A stretch of DNA of 64,000 nt, taken from NCBI GenBank assembly GCA_021792355.1, contig JAJYUV010000002.1:581-64580 (forward strand), given 5' to 3'. Every line of letters starts with the position of its first letter. Position 1 is the stretch's first letter. Below are positions 36,093-44,341 of the stretch, piece by piece. The DNA comes from Thermoplasmata archaeon (lineage in GTDB: Archaea > Thermoplasmatota > Thermoplasmata > Thermoplasmatales > GCA-001856825). Below the pieces are notes generated by a model. That model was not told the DNA's origin, did no database searches, and worked only from the letters and a program-made list of their open reading frames with translations. Made by a program: the position numbers and the translations under genes.

Positions 36093-36204
36093 ATTTGCGA
36101 ATCCTGCGCAGAAAAAATTCTACATAATTCAAAGAATGATCTTTTTTGCAAACATAGTCATGTTCATCATTGGACTGGTTATAATTGTGGAGGTTATTTT
36201 GTGA
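36085..36204 (+). CDS. Small single-helix membrane protein inside the ATP synthase operon
   Basis: 39 codons from GTG 36085 to TGA 36202-36204. The protein begins VYKFANPAQKKFYIIQR and ends with a hydrophobic helix (IVMFIIGLVIIVEVIL). It overlaps the atpD stop by eight bases and the atpH GTG start by four (GTGA), so every base of the atpD-atpH gap is used. This nested spacing strongly suggests translation. In Methanosarcina a small hydrophobic gene (ahaG) also follows the D subunit gene at the end of the operon; positional similarity is noted, homology is not shown. The role may be assembly or stabilisation of the membrane sector. Confidence 0.65.
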   Translation: MYKFANPAQKKFYIIQRMIFFANIVMFIIGLVIIVEVIL

Positions 36205-36518
36205 CAGATGATATCGCAACGCTGAAAGCAATAAAGGAGAGGGAAGAGGAATCGAAGAAGAGAATCGAACTAGCACGGGTCAAGGGAACTCAGATCATCA
36301 ACGATGCGAAAGAGCGTGCAAAGAGAATCATATCTGAGGCGGAGGAGGATTCGAAGAGGTCTTACGACCAGTACCTGAGAAAGGAAATGGAAACGGCATC
36401 ACTCGAAATAGAGCTAATCAAAAAGAAATTCGAGGAAGAGGCAGCTAAACTAAGGAGAGAAATTTCGAAAGACGTCGTTGAAAAGATGGTTAGAGCGGTA
36501 ATGGAGAATAATGAGTAA
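36201..36518 (+). CDS. atpH: A-type ATP synthase subunit H (peripheral stalk)
   Basis: 105 residues, started at GTG 36201. The protein is almost entirely a charged coiled-coil with heptads and hendecads (KEREEESKKRIELARVKG, KERAKRIISEAEEDSKRS). It pairs with subunit E as the stator stalk. In Methanosarcina atpH and atpI lead the operon; here they end it, as reported for Thermoplasma-type arrangements. Confidence 0.88.
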   Translation: MTDDIATLKAIKEREEESKKRIELARVKGTQIINDAKERAKRIISEAEEDSKRSYDQYLRKEMETASLEIELIKKKFEEEAAKLRREISKDVVEKMVRAVMENNE

Positions 36519-38468
36519 ATGCTAGTACCAAGGAAGATGAAGAAGGTCAGAATATATTCCGTGAAGCAGCACGAAGAGGCGATTCTATCTGCTCTTCATG
36601 ACCTGGGCATCTTCCAGGTAGAGCCTGTTTCCCTCTCTTCAGACCTGATTTCTTCCCTTCCCCAGAGTGAATCTTATGCAAAGCTGAGCGAACTCTCCAG
36701 AAAGGTCAGGGACCTGGAGATGTCTCTTTACCCAAACGAAACGGATGAAAAGAGGCTTTTCAAAGATGTAAAGGAGCTCGTTTCAGCTGCTGAAAACATC
36801 GACATTTATGAAAGAGTGAAGTCTCTAAAAGAAAAGGAGGGTCTTCTGCTTTCATCCCTAAAACTCCTGAACGAAAGGATATCTGCGCTAAATATGATAT
36901 CTTTCTACGACGGCGATCTGAGTTATTTGAATGGAGAAAACATCTCATCCTTCATCATCAAAAAGGAGGAGGGAGTCGTAGAAAAATTGAAGAGGATAGG
37001 GGATACCGTTCTGCTACAAGGGCAGTCTTATATCATCGCTGCCATCAAAAAAGATTTGCTGAGCAACTTTGGAGAACTTGCGAAGGATGAAAAGATCGAA
37101 GTTGTTCCGGTTCCCATTTATTCCGGGAAGGTAAAAGAGAACCTTACAGCCGAAGAGATTGTGAAAAATGAAAAAATGAAAGAACTCGGCCAGGTGAAAA
37201 CAGAGCTGGAAGAGATTTCAAGTAAGCATTTTGCAAACGTGGCTGCCATCAGGGAGCAGCTGGACATTGAGATGAAAAAGATAGACGTTACATCCAAACT
37301 CTCCGGAACCAACAGGGCAATCATTCTTGAGGGTTGGGTACCCGCTGAGGAGTACGGTATGATGAACGATGCTCTCTCGCACGTCACAGGAGGTCAAGTG
37401 TTAACTGAGGAAGTGAAGACGGACGAAATTCCTCCCACGTCTCTGAAGAACTACAGAGGAACCAAGCTGTTTGAATTCTTCATTAGATTTTATTCAATTC
37501 CCCAGTCTGTCGACATCGATCCAACGCTGATATTCGCCCTCGTATTTCCGGTATTCTTCGGTTTCATGATCGGAGACGTGGGATACGGAGTAACAATATT
37601 GCTTATATCCGTCTGGCTCATAAGAAGGGTCAACCACCCTCCAAAGAGGTCGAGAATCCCGAAATTCCTGAGCAGGTTCGTTATGACGATGATGAAACCC
37701 AGGAGTTTGAGAGTTCTCGCAAAGGCCATGTTGCCGGGAGCGATAATAGCGATTGCGCTTGGAGTCCTTTTCGATAATTACTTCGGCTTCTCTCTTCCGT
37801 ACCCGCACTTCGCACTGATCTCAGAATTCGGCATCAAGAAGCTGCTGCTCTTATCCGGATATGTCGGCGTTGCAATGGTCAGCCTGGGACTGATCTTTGG
37901 ATTCGTGATCAACTACATCCACGGTCACAGGAAAGAAGCGATAGGGAAGGCGGGGTGGCTGATGGTTGCATACGGCATAGTCATACTTGGACTGGAGGTT
38001 ATAAGGAACCATACCAGCGGCCTCAACCCTGCCACTACTAGTCTTGACTATCTCGCGTACCCTCTGCTCTTTGCCGGACTTGGGGTTGTAGTGTATGCAG
38101 AAAAAGCCCAGGCACTGATCGAGGTAACTACCATCATCTCTCACATCCTCTCGTACACAAGGCTCGTTGGAATCCTTCTATCATCCGCAATTCTTGCGCT
38201 GGTGTTCGATGACATTTTCCTAGGTACGCTGCATCATTCCATCTTATTCCTGATAGTAGGATTCGCGATCCTCATAATAGGGCAGATGCTCAACCTCATC
38301 ATAGCTATATTTGAACCTGGAATCCAGGGTGCAAGACTGATTTACGTAGAATTCTTCAGCAAGTTTTACAAGGGAAATGGCAAGGAATTCAGACCATTTT
38401 CTTCCCCGAGAAACTATACAATCAAACAGTTCTCCCTGGAACCGCTCACAGAAAAAGCAAAGAAGTGA
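36519..38468 (+). CDS. atpI: A-type ATP synthase subunit I (a subunit)
   Basis: 649 residues. A cytoplasmic N-terminal half with coiled-coils (about 1-325) precedes eight membrane helices. The conserved FGFMIGDVGYGV, the region with HILSYTRLVGILLSSAILA (essential Arg of the proton half-channels) and the GQMLNLIIAIFEPGIQGARL helix are present. It provides the proton path against the K ring. It begins immediately after the atpH stop and is the last gene of the operon. Confidence 0.95.
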   Translation: MLVPRKMKKVRIYSVKQHEEAILSALHDLGIFQVEPVSLSSDLISSLPQSESYAKLSELSRKVRDLEMSLYPNETDEKRLFKDVKELVSAAENIDIYERVKSLKEKEGLLLSSLKLLNERISALNMISFYDGDLSYLNGENISSFIIKKEEGVVEKLKRIGDTVLLQGQSYIIAAIKKDLLSNFGELAKDEKIEVVPVPIYSGKVKENLTAEEIVKNEKMKELGQVKTELEEISSKHFANVAAIREQLDIEMKKIDVTSKLSGTNRAIILEGWVPAEEYGMMNDALSHVTGGQVLTEEVKTDEIPPTSLKNYRGTKLFEFFIRFYSIPQSVDIDPTLIFALVFPVFFGFMIGDVGYGVTILLISVWLIRRVNHPPKRSRIPKFLSRFVMTMMKPRSLRVLAKAMLPGAIIAIALGVLFDNYFGFSLPYPHFALISEFGIKKLLLLSGYVGVAMVSLGLIFGFVINYIHGHRKEAIGKAGWLMVAYGIVILGLEVIRNHTSGLNPATTSLDYLAYPLLFAGLGVVVYAEKAQALIEVTTIISHILSYTRLVGILLSSAILALVFDDIFLGTLHHSILFLIVGFAILIIGQMLNLIIAIFEPGIQGARLIYVEFFSKFYKGNGKEFRPFSSPRNYTIKQFSLEPLTEKAKK

Positions 38469-38527
38469 TTGAACCCTTATCAACAAATTTTTAAACTCGA
38501 CATAATAATGATAATTGAAACGATAAC

Positions 38528-38998
38528 ATGCACCGTCTTGAAACGAGTAGTCCTAACAGTTTGATTGGATTACTGGAGATTCTGGAAGATATAGGCAAGG
38601 CCACGGATATAGCAAAACTTGATGATTCGCTGGATGAGGAAAGGACAACCCTGATGAATCTCCTGGACGATGCTGAGAGTCTTAAGCTGATTTCACTTTC
38701 AAACGGAGATGCCTCCCTGACAGATACGGGAAAGAAGTTCTTGAATTCTAATATTGAGCAGAGGAAACAACTTCTGCACGCGCTCTTGAAGGACGTAGAA
38801 CCGTTCCATTCGCTGATAAATTACTACAAATCATTAGGGACAACGGAAGTCCAGAAAGAGGAGATAGGAAGGTACCTCAGGGAGATATTCCCACCTGGCG
38901 AACAGGACGATACATTCAAGATTCTGCTGAACTGGGGAAGGTACACCAAGCTCTTCACGTATGACAGCGACGTGGGACTAATAGTGATGAACGACTAA
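38528..38998 (+). CDS. AAA-associated (ABC-ATPase C-terminal) domain protein
   Basis: 156 residues: a winged-helix-like N-terminus (LLEILEDIGKATDIAKL, with LMNLLDDAESLKLISLSNGD) and a C-terminal domain containing REIFPPGEQDDTFKILLNWGRYTKLFTYD. This is the AAA-associated domain normally fused behind the ATPase of NitT/TauT-like ABC transporters in archaea. Here it is a separate gene, convergent with and overlapping by four bases the 3' end of such an ATPase gene. It probably regulates or couples that ATPase, acting in trans. Confidence 0.8.
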   Translation: MHRLETSSPNSLIGLLEILEDIGKATDIAKLDDSLDEERTTLMNLLDDAESLKLISLSNGDASLTDTGKKFLNSNIEQRKQLLHALLKDVEPFHSLINYYKSLGTTEVQKEEIGRYLREIFPPGEQDDTFKILLNWGRYTKLFTYDSDVGLIVMND

Positions 38999-39753
38999 TC
39001 AGAAGACATCAGCTTGACCACGCTATCCACGACTGCATAAAATTCTTCACTTCTAGTGTTTCGTGGCCTTGGCAGGTCGATCTTGACCTCTCCCAAGACC
39101 CTTCCTGGCCTGGGACTGAGTACAACTATCTTGTCGCTCATTTGGACAGCCTCATCTACGTTGTGGGTAACCATGAGTATCGTGTCTGGCGGGAAGGTTG
39201 GGGATTCCCATAGATCCAGCAATTCCTCCCTCAGGGCCTGGGCGGTAAAAACATCCAGGGCTGCAAAAGGCTCGTCTAGTAGCAGCAGATCGGGACCCGT
39301 GGCAAGTGCCCTGGCGATAGAGACCCTCTGCTTCATCCCTCCTGAGAGCTCTCTCGGATATGCCTCTTCAAACCCGTCAATTCCAACTATTTTTATGAAT
39401 TTCTTAGCCGTTTCTCTTATGTAGTTCTCATCCTTTGTCAACGGTTCAAGGGCTACTTCCACGTTCTTCAATACATCCAGCCACGGGAAAAGTGCCGCGT
39501 TTTGAAACACAACTGAAAGCTTCAGCTTCGATGGGTCTAGTGGCTTACCCCCAAGAGTTACGGAGCCTGCGGATGGTTTCAGTAACCCAAGCAATATCTT
39601 AATGATGGTTGATTTTCCACTGCCGGATGGGCCTATTATCGAAACGAACTGATTGCTCTGAACTGAAAAAGACACGTTCTGTAACGAGAGCAGTTTCCTT
39701 CCGTTGGAATCGTACTCGACCCCTATGTCTTTCAGTTCGAGTAAGTCCATCAC
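38995..39753 (-). CDS. NitT/TauT-type ABC transporter ATPase
   Basis: 252 residues. Walker A GPSGSGKST, signature LSGGMKQRVSIARAL, Walker B LLLLDEPFAALD, H-loop MVTHNVDEAV. The C-terminus (SPRPGRVLGEVKIDLPRPR) is diagnostic of the SsuB/TauB/NrtC family. It matches the fused two-domain permease at 40667-42295 on the opposite strand. Substrates of the family include nitrate, sulfonates, taurine and thiamine precursors; none can be chosen here, and no substrate-binding protein gene is seen nearby. Confidence 0.9.
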   Translation of the reverse strand: MMDLLELKDIGVEYDSNGRKLLSLQNVSFSVQSNQFVSIIGPSGSGKSTIIKILLGLLKPSAGSVTLGGKPLDPSKLKLSVVFQNAALFPWLDVLKNVEVALEPLTKDENYIRETAKKFIKIVGIDGFEEAYPRELSGGMKQRVSIARALATGPDLLLLDEPFAALDVFTAQALREELLDLWESPTFPPDTILMVTHNVDEAVQMSDKIVVLSPRPGRVLGEVKIDLPRPRNTRSEEFYAVVDSVVKLMSSD

Positions 39754-39888
39754 AACGAGAGTTCTTAATGTTATATAGTTTTGCCTTTAGCAGGCTTTGT
39801 AGTTTTTAAAAATTCTCTATTTTTATACTAATTTTTGAACATTAGAGGCTACTTTTCTATAGAGTTCAAGGTTTGCAACCGCAAAACT

Positions 39889-39899
39889 TATAATATATC
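39889..39899 (+). promoter_or_regulatory. TATA box upstream of the 39917 gene
   Basis: tataatatatc-type sequence centred about 24 bases before ATG 39917, suggesting a leaderless mRNA. Confidence 0.45.
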
Positions 39900-39916
39900 A
39901 CTTCTTCAAAAAAAAT

Positions 39917-40345
39917 ATGTTGGATAGTGATGCTTCAACGGCCAAGACGCTGACCCTTGTCGCGATAATACTCCAGGCGGTATTCTTCGTCATAGGAATA
40001 TTCGAAACGCTTGCACTCGCACTGTTATTCATGAGTGCACCTTCCCCATCGACAATCAATACAACAGTCACATCATCCATTGCTGTCCCCAATGTGATTG
40101 CTGTAATATTATCAGTCGCTCTCGCCATCGGAATACTATGGATCTTGCTTGACTATTTCCTAATATACAAAAGGTTAAAGGAGGAAAGGGTGAAGGAAGC
40201 AGAAACTCCTGCCATTGTTCTGGGTGTAATACAACTGATATTCGGTGGTCTTATTCCTGGGATACTGCTCATAGTTGCGTGGATAAAGATAAAGGATTCA
40301 GTGAACAGGCAGGGTAGGACGTTGAGCACCACCCCTCCGATGTAA
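39917..40345 (+). CDS. DUF4064-like membrane protein
   Basis: 142 residues with three or four hydrophobic helices: about 15-38, 58-80 and 95-120. The charged linker YKRLKEERVKEAETPAIVLG followed by IQLIFGGLIPGILLIVAWIK resembles DUF4064-type proteins, small membrane proteins of unknown role in bacteria and archaea. It lies between the two ABC transporter genes but has its own TATA element, so a link to transport is only positional. Confidence 0.65.
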   Translation: MLDSDASTAKTLTLVAIILQAVFFVIGIFETLALALLFMSAPSPSTINTTVTSSIAVPNVIAVILSVALAIGILWILLDYFLIYKRLKEERVKEAETPAIVLGVIQLIFGGLIPGILLIVAWIKIKDSVNRQGRTLSTTPPM

Positions 40346-40513
40346 AATATCTACTCGGATGTCTGTTAGAGCTTTGTAATTCATGTACCTCCTCAGAGTC
40401 TGCTTATGAATGTTGTGAGGCAGAAGATTCTCTCTAATCTTTACATAGGTTACTTCATCCGCCATCTCTCGCAGAGATACTTTGTCACCTTGGCATTGAA
40501 AAATTCGGAGCAT
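40298..40513 (-). CDS. Possible small gene or remnant with a SLREMADEV winged-helix-like segment
   Basis: 71 codons from ATG 40513. The stretch DKVSLREMADEVTYVKIREN followed by QTLRRYMNYKALTDI resembles the start of a winged-helix domain such as those of archaeal DUF7344-like proteins, but the N-terminal helix is missing. The last part is antisense to the 3' end of the gene at 39917, so the true end is doubtful. It is the only candidate gene in the 320-base gap before the permease. A decayed fragment is as likely as an active gene. Confidence 0.25.
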   Translation of the reverse strand: MLRIFQCQGDKVSLREMADEVTYVKIRENLLPHNIHKQTLRRYMNYKALTDIRVDILHRRGGAQRPTLPVH

Positions 40514-40666
40514 ATATGTCGTTTAATTGGTAATTTAACTACAAAGACCCTTCAGTAGTAGATGCTGTGAGTCATGCCCTCGAAATTTTAAGATGTTTCA
40601 AGCATTTGGAGTCCTCAGGACTTTAAGAAAAGCATTTCTACAGTCCTTTTATAGAGGTGACGACAG

Positions 40667-42295
40667 ATGATAAGCCCGGCACTCCTGCTGCTCATTCTTG
40701 AGGCCACTGGAGTAACATTTCTCAGATTGTGGATCCTGATGGGCATATCGATCTTTGTAGCGATAGTGGTCGGAATACTGGCTGCCAGAGTAAGAGTGGC
40801 TGAGCTTATCCTGATTCCAATCGTCGACGTTCTCGAAGCTATTCCCGTCATCTCTTTCTTCCCAATAGTGCTTGTTTTCTTCCTCCAAGACATCGGCCCC
40901 CCTGTCGGGACAGAGCTGGCTGTGGACGTCCTTATCATCACTGCTTTGGTATGGAACATCATAATCGGGGTATATCAGGCAGTATCCCACATACCGCACG
41001 AACTCATTGACTCTGCTTATGCATTTAAGCTGAGTCTATGGAAGAAGTTCAAGTACCTCTACATACCTGCAAGTTATCAAAAAATCGTTGTGAACATAAT
41101 GCCCAGTTTTGCGAGCGGACTATTTTACATCACGCTCAGCGAGGTCATACAGTTGGGTTCTAGGGATTACCACGTTTTTGGTGTTGGCCAAGTAGCCATC
41201 CTGCTGGCAGACCACCAAGACCTCGTAGGTACCTTGATCCTCATTGTAGTAATGATTATTGTGATAATTCTGAATGCCCAATTCATAATCAATCCACTTG
41301 TAAGGAGGGCTGATAGGTATACTTTCGAAGCTGAGGCGGGGACTCAGGGGCAGAGGAAGGCGAGAAAAAGAAATGTGCTGCTAAACTCCCTTTCACAGAG
41401 AACGGCTCAGGTCGCTGGTTCCGTCACCAATCTAGTTTCCTCAGTAGGAAAGGTTGCAGCAAGAATTCCTACCGTCAGGAGCGAAAAGATGAAGCTGAGG
41501 CCTTCTACAAGAGTTGTCAATATAATGATTGGATCTGCTCTCATTCTGATACTGGCCGTCGGACTGTATCTGATAGCACAGTCGGGATTTGCCGTTGCTT
41601 TTTCCATGTACGTGATCAAACCATCTTTCCTGCTTGCGGCCAGCATAGGGGCCGGTTATGATCTCATCAGGATTGTGATAGTGTACGCAGTGTCCATCGC
41701 AACGATGGTACCACTTGCCATAGTCGCGGGAAGGAAGGGAAGGGAGGGGGATCTGGTGAATGGAACCATGCAGGTTCTCTATTCAGTCCCCGCTCCGATT
41801 TTTTATCCCATAATTCTGGTCTATCTGACTCCTTTTTTCATGAGAGCCTTCAGTTTTGGCATCTCCATGAACATTAACGTACTGATCATCACGTATCTTT
41901 CTGCTGCCTCATACATTTTCTTTAACGTATTTGGGGCTGCAAGAACGATTCCGGCTGAGTTCGATATGGTTGCAACTACCATGAAATTCAGCAGACGGTC
42001 GAGGCTGAGGTACCTCACCATTCCTGCCATCATACCCGCACTCATAACTGGATCTATGTCGGCTATCGGTAGCTATTGGGCCGGGCTCATGGTCGGGGAA
42101 TACATGAGGCTTCCGAGCGGAACCTATACTGTCACCAACGGGTTGATGAAAATGATCGACATTTCGATTGCACAGGGGAACCTTCCATACACCGATGCGA
42201 TAGACATTTTCATGATAATAATAATCATCATAATCAGCTACGTAATCTGGATCCGACTGTTCGACTACTCTAGAAAGAGATTCACTTTCACGTAG
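40667..42295 (+). CDS. NitT/TauT-like ABC transporter permease, two domains fused
   Basis: 542 residues, twelve or so helices in two homologous halves. A gaggtga Shine-Dalgarno sequence lies a few bases before ATG 40667. Each half carries an EAA-type coupling loop: IPHELIDSAYAFKLSLWKKF and IPAEFDMVATTMKFSRRSRL. Such fused permeases occur in archaeal transporters with an AAA-associated ATPase, matching the genes at 38528 and 38995. The substrate is unknown. The 3' end abuts the next gene. Confidence 0.88.
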   Translation: MISPALLLLILEATGVTFLRLWILMGISIFVAIVVGILAARVRVAELILIPIVDVLEAIPVISFFPIVLVFFLQDIGPPVGTELAVDVLIITALVWNIIIGVYQAVSHIPHELIDSAYAFKLSLWKKFKYLYIPASYQKIVVNIMPSFASGLFYITLSEVIQLGSRDYHVFGVGQVAILLADHQDLVGTLILIVVMIIVIILNAQFIINPLVRRADRYTFEAEAGTQGQRKARKRNVLLNSLSQRTAQVAGSVTNLVSSVGKVAARIPTVRSEKMKLRPSTRVVNIMIGSALILILAVGLYLIAQSGFAVAFSMYVIKPSFLLAASIGAGYDLIRIVIVYAVSIATMVPLAIVAGRKGREGDLVNGTMQVLYSVPAPIFYPIILVYLTPFFMRAFSFGISMNINVLIITYLSAASYIFFNVFGAARTIPAEFDMVATTMKFSRRSRLRYLTIPAIIPALITGSMSAIGSYWAGLMVGEYMRLPSGTYTVTNGLMKMIDISIAQGNLPYTDAIDIFMIIIIIIISYVIWIRLFDYSRKRFTFT

Positions 42296-42384
42296 TGGCT
42301 CTTTTCAGATTGAATACCTCCTGGCTGGATAAGTCAGGAATTAAACAAACAAGAATTAATATACGGTCACTGATGCCTGAAACA

Positions 42385-44307
42385 ATGAACAACAAGGATG
42401 TTTTCCTGAGGAGCCCATACCTTGAGGATCACAAGGACGACCCGGTGAAGTGGAATGTCTGGGACGAAAAATTGTTTGAAAAATCAAGAATGGAGGACAA
42501 ACCCCTCTTCATAACGATCGGATATTCAACCTGCCACTGGTGCCACGTTATGCAGAAGGAGTCCTACCAGGATGAGGAAGTGTCGAGAATACTCAACGAG
42601 AGCTATATCCCGGTTGTGGTGGACCGGGAGGAGAGACCGGACGTGGACTCTTTTTACATGGGAGTCTCGCAGGTAATGAACGGGAACGGAGGGTGGCCTT
42701 TGAACGTGATAGCCATGCCAGATGGAAGACCGTTTCAGGTGTTCACATATCTCCCAGCCAGGGATTCCGAGACCAGCGGAGGATTGGTAGGAATACTCAG
42801 TGCTATCTCTGAAATATGGAAGAGTGAGAGGGGGAGAATCATAGAGGCCACTGATCAAGTCTCTTCCATAATACTCAGCCCTGACAAGGAGATGGAGGGG
42901 GATATAAGGATCGAAGATGCAATGGAAACCCTTCAGAGCATGTACGACAGGAAGAACGGTGGCTTCGGTACTCAACCAAAGTTTCCCAATTTTCCATACC
43001 TGTTATTCCTGATGAATTATATGTACTCTAAGAGGATAAAGAATCTTTCATATCTTGTAGAAAAGACGCTTAAGAATATGAGGAACGGAGGGATATATGA
43101 CCAGGTTGGATACGGACTGCACAGATATTCCACAGATTCTGAATGGAAGATACCGCACTTCGAGAAGATGCTCTATGACCAGGCCATGATGATCCAGACC
43201 TACACACAGTTCTACAGGTTTACCGGGGACGAATCTTACCTCGATGTGGCAGGTGAAGTTGTGGAATTCGTGAACAAAGGCATGAAAAATTCAGATGGTT
43301 TCTATGCCAGTGGGTTGGACGCTGACTTCAATGGAAAAGAGGGAGAATACTATATGTGGACCGATGCTGAACTTGGAGAGAAATTTGGCGATGAGACTAG
43401 AAGAAGAATTGAGGATGCCTACTACTTCGACAGAGACCAGGAGAATAGAATAGTCCTCAGAAGGAGGGAACTTTTCAACGTTTCCAAGGACAAGATAAAG
43501 TCGCTAAGGGAGTTGAACGGCATTTTGTTAGAAGAGAGAAACAAGAGAGGCAGTCCAAAGATGGACGACAAGGCGATTCTATCATGGAACTCCATGCTCC
43601 TTTCCTCCCTTCTCTCCTATTCCGTTTCCAGTGGTAAGAAGGATCTAAACGAAATCATCAGGGTATCAGAGAGGCTCATATCTTCATTCTCGTCCGGGGA
43701 ACGACTGTACAGGACCATTAGAAAAGGAGTCAGGGGAGTAGAGGGACTCCTTGAAGACTATGCTTACTTTACATCCCTTATGCTTGACCTCTACGAAGTC
43801 ACCGGAAATAAGAAGTATCTGACCGAAGCAATCGAGAAAATTGGAGCTGCGAAGGACAGGTTCTTTGATGCCAGGGATGGCGGATTCTTCAACAGTTCTG
43901 AAAAAGATTCCAAGACGGTGCTGAGGAACAAGGACAGGTTAGACATCATATACCCATCTGGAGAATCGGTACTTTATTCAGTCCTTGAAAGACTGTACCT
44001 AATAACCGGCGCAGAGGAGTTTAGAGACTTCAACGAATCGATACTGCACTCCAGAAGAAATGAAATTCTGAGAAATCCTCTATCGTCAGTCTATTTGCTC
44101 TCTACTCTGTTGTTCAAAGGGAAGACTAAAAAGATGGAGGTTCCGGAAGAACTTAGGGAGGAATATCTGAAAGAGATGGGAAAGAGATACATTCCTGACC
44201 TTGTGTCTGTACCCGGAAAAAACGCAATACAGGTATGCGATGACAAATCCTGCCAATTTACAGGTACAAAAATAAGCGATGCGTTCGAGTTCCTTTCAAA
44301 TAACTAA
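42385..44307 (+). CDS. YyaL/SSP411 (DUF255) thioredoxin-domain protein
   Basis: About 640 residues from ATG 42385. This start is preferred because a TATA-like ttaatata lies about 25 bases upstream and homologues begin close to the SPYL motif; starts at 42373 (ATG) and 42295 (GTG) are possible. The N-terminal DUF255 thioredoxin-like domain has SPYLEDHKDDPVKW and the motif STCHWCHVMQKESYQDEEV. An (alpha/alpha)6 glycosidase-like domain follows, with IPHFEKMLYDQAMM and GLDADFNGKEGEYYMW. Homologues occur in all domains; a redox or sugar-epimerase-like function has been suggested but not settled. Confidence 0.9.
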   Translation: MNNKDVFLRSPYLEDHKDDPVKWNVWDEKLFEKSRMEDKPLFITIGYSTCHWCHVMQKESYQDEEVSRILNESYIPVVVDREERPDVDSFYMGVSQVMNGNGGWPLNVIAMPDGRPFQVFTYLPARDSETSGGLVGILSAISEIWKSERGRIIEATDQVSSIILSPDKEMEGDIRIEDAMETLQSMYDRKNGGFGTQPKFPNFPYLLFLMNYMYSKRIKNLSYLVEKTLKNMRNGGIYDQVGYGLHRYSTDSEWKIPHFEKMLYDQAMMIQTYTQFYRFTGDESYLDVAGEVVEFVNKGMKNSDGFYASGLDADFNGKEGEYYMWTDAELGEKFGDETRRRIEDAYYFDRDQENRIVLRRRELFNVSKDKIKSLRELNGILLEERNKRGSPKMDDKAILSWNSMLLSSLLSYSVSSGKKDLNEIIRVSERLISSFSSGERLYRTIRKGVRGVEGLLEDYAYFTSLMLDLYEVTGNKKYLTEAIEKIGAAKDRFFDARDGGFFNSSEKDSKTVLRNKDRLDIIYPSGESVLYSVLERLYLITGAEEFRDFNESILHSRRNEILRNPLSSVYLLSTLLFKGKTKKMEVPEELREEYLKEMGKRYIPDLVSVPGKNAIQVCDDKSCQFTGTKISDAFEFLSNN

Positions 44308-44341
44308 TTACTGCACTGTCAAGAGAGAAAAGGTCCCGTCC

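Noticed and set aside
42295..42384. N-terminal extension of the DUF255 protein from a GTG overlapping the permease stop
   Set aside because: Homologues begin near the SPYL motif and a TATA-like element sits in the extension, so the downstream ATG 42385 is preferred.
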